A program made the translations under genes and the position numbers. The notes under the pieces are model-generated. The model was not told the origin of the DNA. It did not search any database and saw nothing but the letters and a program-made list of their open reading frames with translations. A stretch of DNA of 64,000 bases from Ilex aquifolium (taxonomy: Eukaryota > Streptophyta > Magnoliopsida > Aquifoliales > Aquifoliaceae), in NCBI GenBank assembly GCA_951799425.1, contig OX637409.1, positions 17,334,460-17,398,459 on the forward strand, in the 5' to 3' direction. Positions 63,746 through 64,000 of this stretch are shown here, piece by piece (the stretch's first letter is position 1; each line of letters starts with the position of its first letter).

Positions 63746-64000
63746 AAAAAAGAATCCGCTAAATCAAATTAAGTTATAATTCAAATATAACAAAAATACT
63801 AACTTAATAATATCCAAAAAAAATTGAGATCAATCTTAGGTTTTTGGATGGACTCTAATTAACCTCATTAATAACTCATAACTAGACATATTTGAATCAC
63901 TAATATAAGTCGACTAAATCTATATTTTTTCAAAGTAGTTAGGATTGTGTGGGCTTGGTCATACTAGTTATTGTCATCCTGTTTACCGCACGCGTGTTAA
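63746..64000. other. AT-rich end of window
   Basis: No gene or clear repeat in the last 255 bases. Confidence 0.3.

Overview
The window is nuclear DNA of a flowering plant, most likely a eudicot. The evidence is an intact GRAS transcription factor of the plant-only LISCL group, Tat-, Athila- and chromovirus-type LTR retrotransposons, plant-type Helitrons and hAT/Harbinger elements, and AT-rich spacers full of homopolymers. No sequence points to a particular species. Only one convincing host protein gene is visible; nearly everything else is transposon sequence of different ages, much of it nested.

Layout. 1-5.3 kb: a ~1 kb foldback element, a hAT element holding a Harbinger-type MITE, and a 700-bp GGN-type repeat. 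5.4-7.4 kb (minus): the intronless GRAS gene, with a C27/poly-A tract just past its stop. 7.6-12.1 kb: a foldback element, a minus-strand Helitron with clear ends and another foldback. 12.96-17.76 kb: a young LTR element with 580-bp LTRs and a perfect TSD that has gag but no pol (TR-GAG type); four kinds of internal repeat fill the place of pol. 17.9-22 kb: a second Helitron, a long-armed foldback, a hAT element with a perfect 8-bp TSD and a small MITE.

23.3-52.9 kb: one old Tat-lineage Gypsy element on the minus strand. Read from its 5' LTR at the right it has PBS, gag, protease, RT-RNase H, a second RNase H, integrase, a tandem array, then three plus-strand (antisense) ORF units of the PF04195 'putative gypsy type transposon' kind, and PPT. 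An 11.8-kb Athila element (plus strand, TSD cttgt) has landed in its gag, and a 2.4-kb solo LTR lies between the second and third antisense units. LTR mismatch judged by eye fits this order: about 11% in the outer Tat LTRs, about 7% in Athila, about 3% in the TR-GAG element.

53.4-64 kb: foldback elements, a truncated chromovirus-like element (5' LTR, tRNA-Met PBS and first codons of gag on the minus strand), a Tat remnant (tandem repeat plus integrase), a tRNA-derived SINE-like sequence, and two copies of an ancestral segment (about 54.5-56.1 and 61.2-63.7 kb) that carry different insertions and so record each other's empty sites.

All element proteins are broken by frameshifts and stops. In several ORFs the frame is otherwise kept and the stops are mostly TAG where CAG (a CHG methylation site) is expected, as if decay went by deamination of methylated C. 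I found no clear new enzymatic system; the most unusual points are the triplicated antisense ORFs, the repeat architecture of the TR-GAG element, and a recurrent CGTCCGGACG-type motif shared by the Athila LTRs and the leader of its third ORF.
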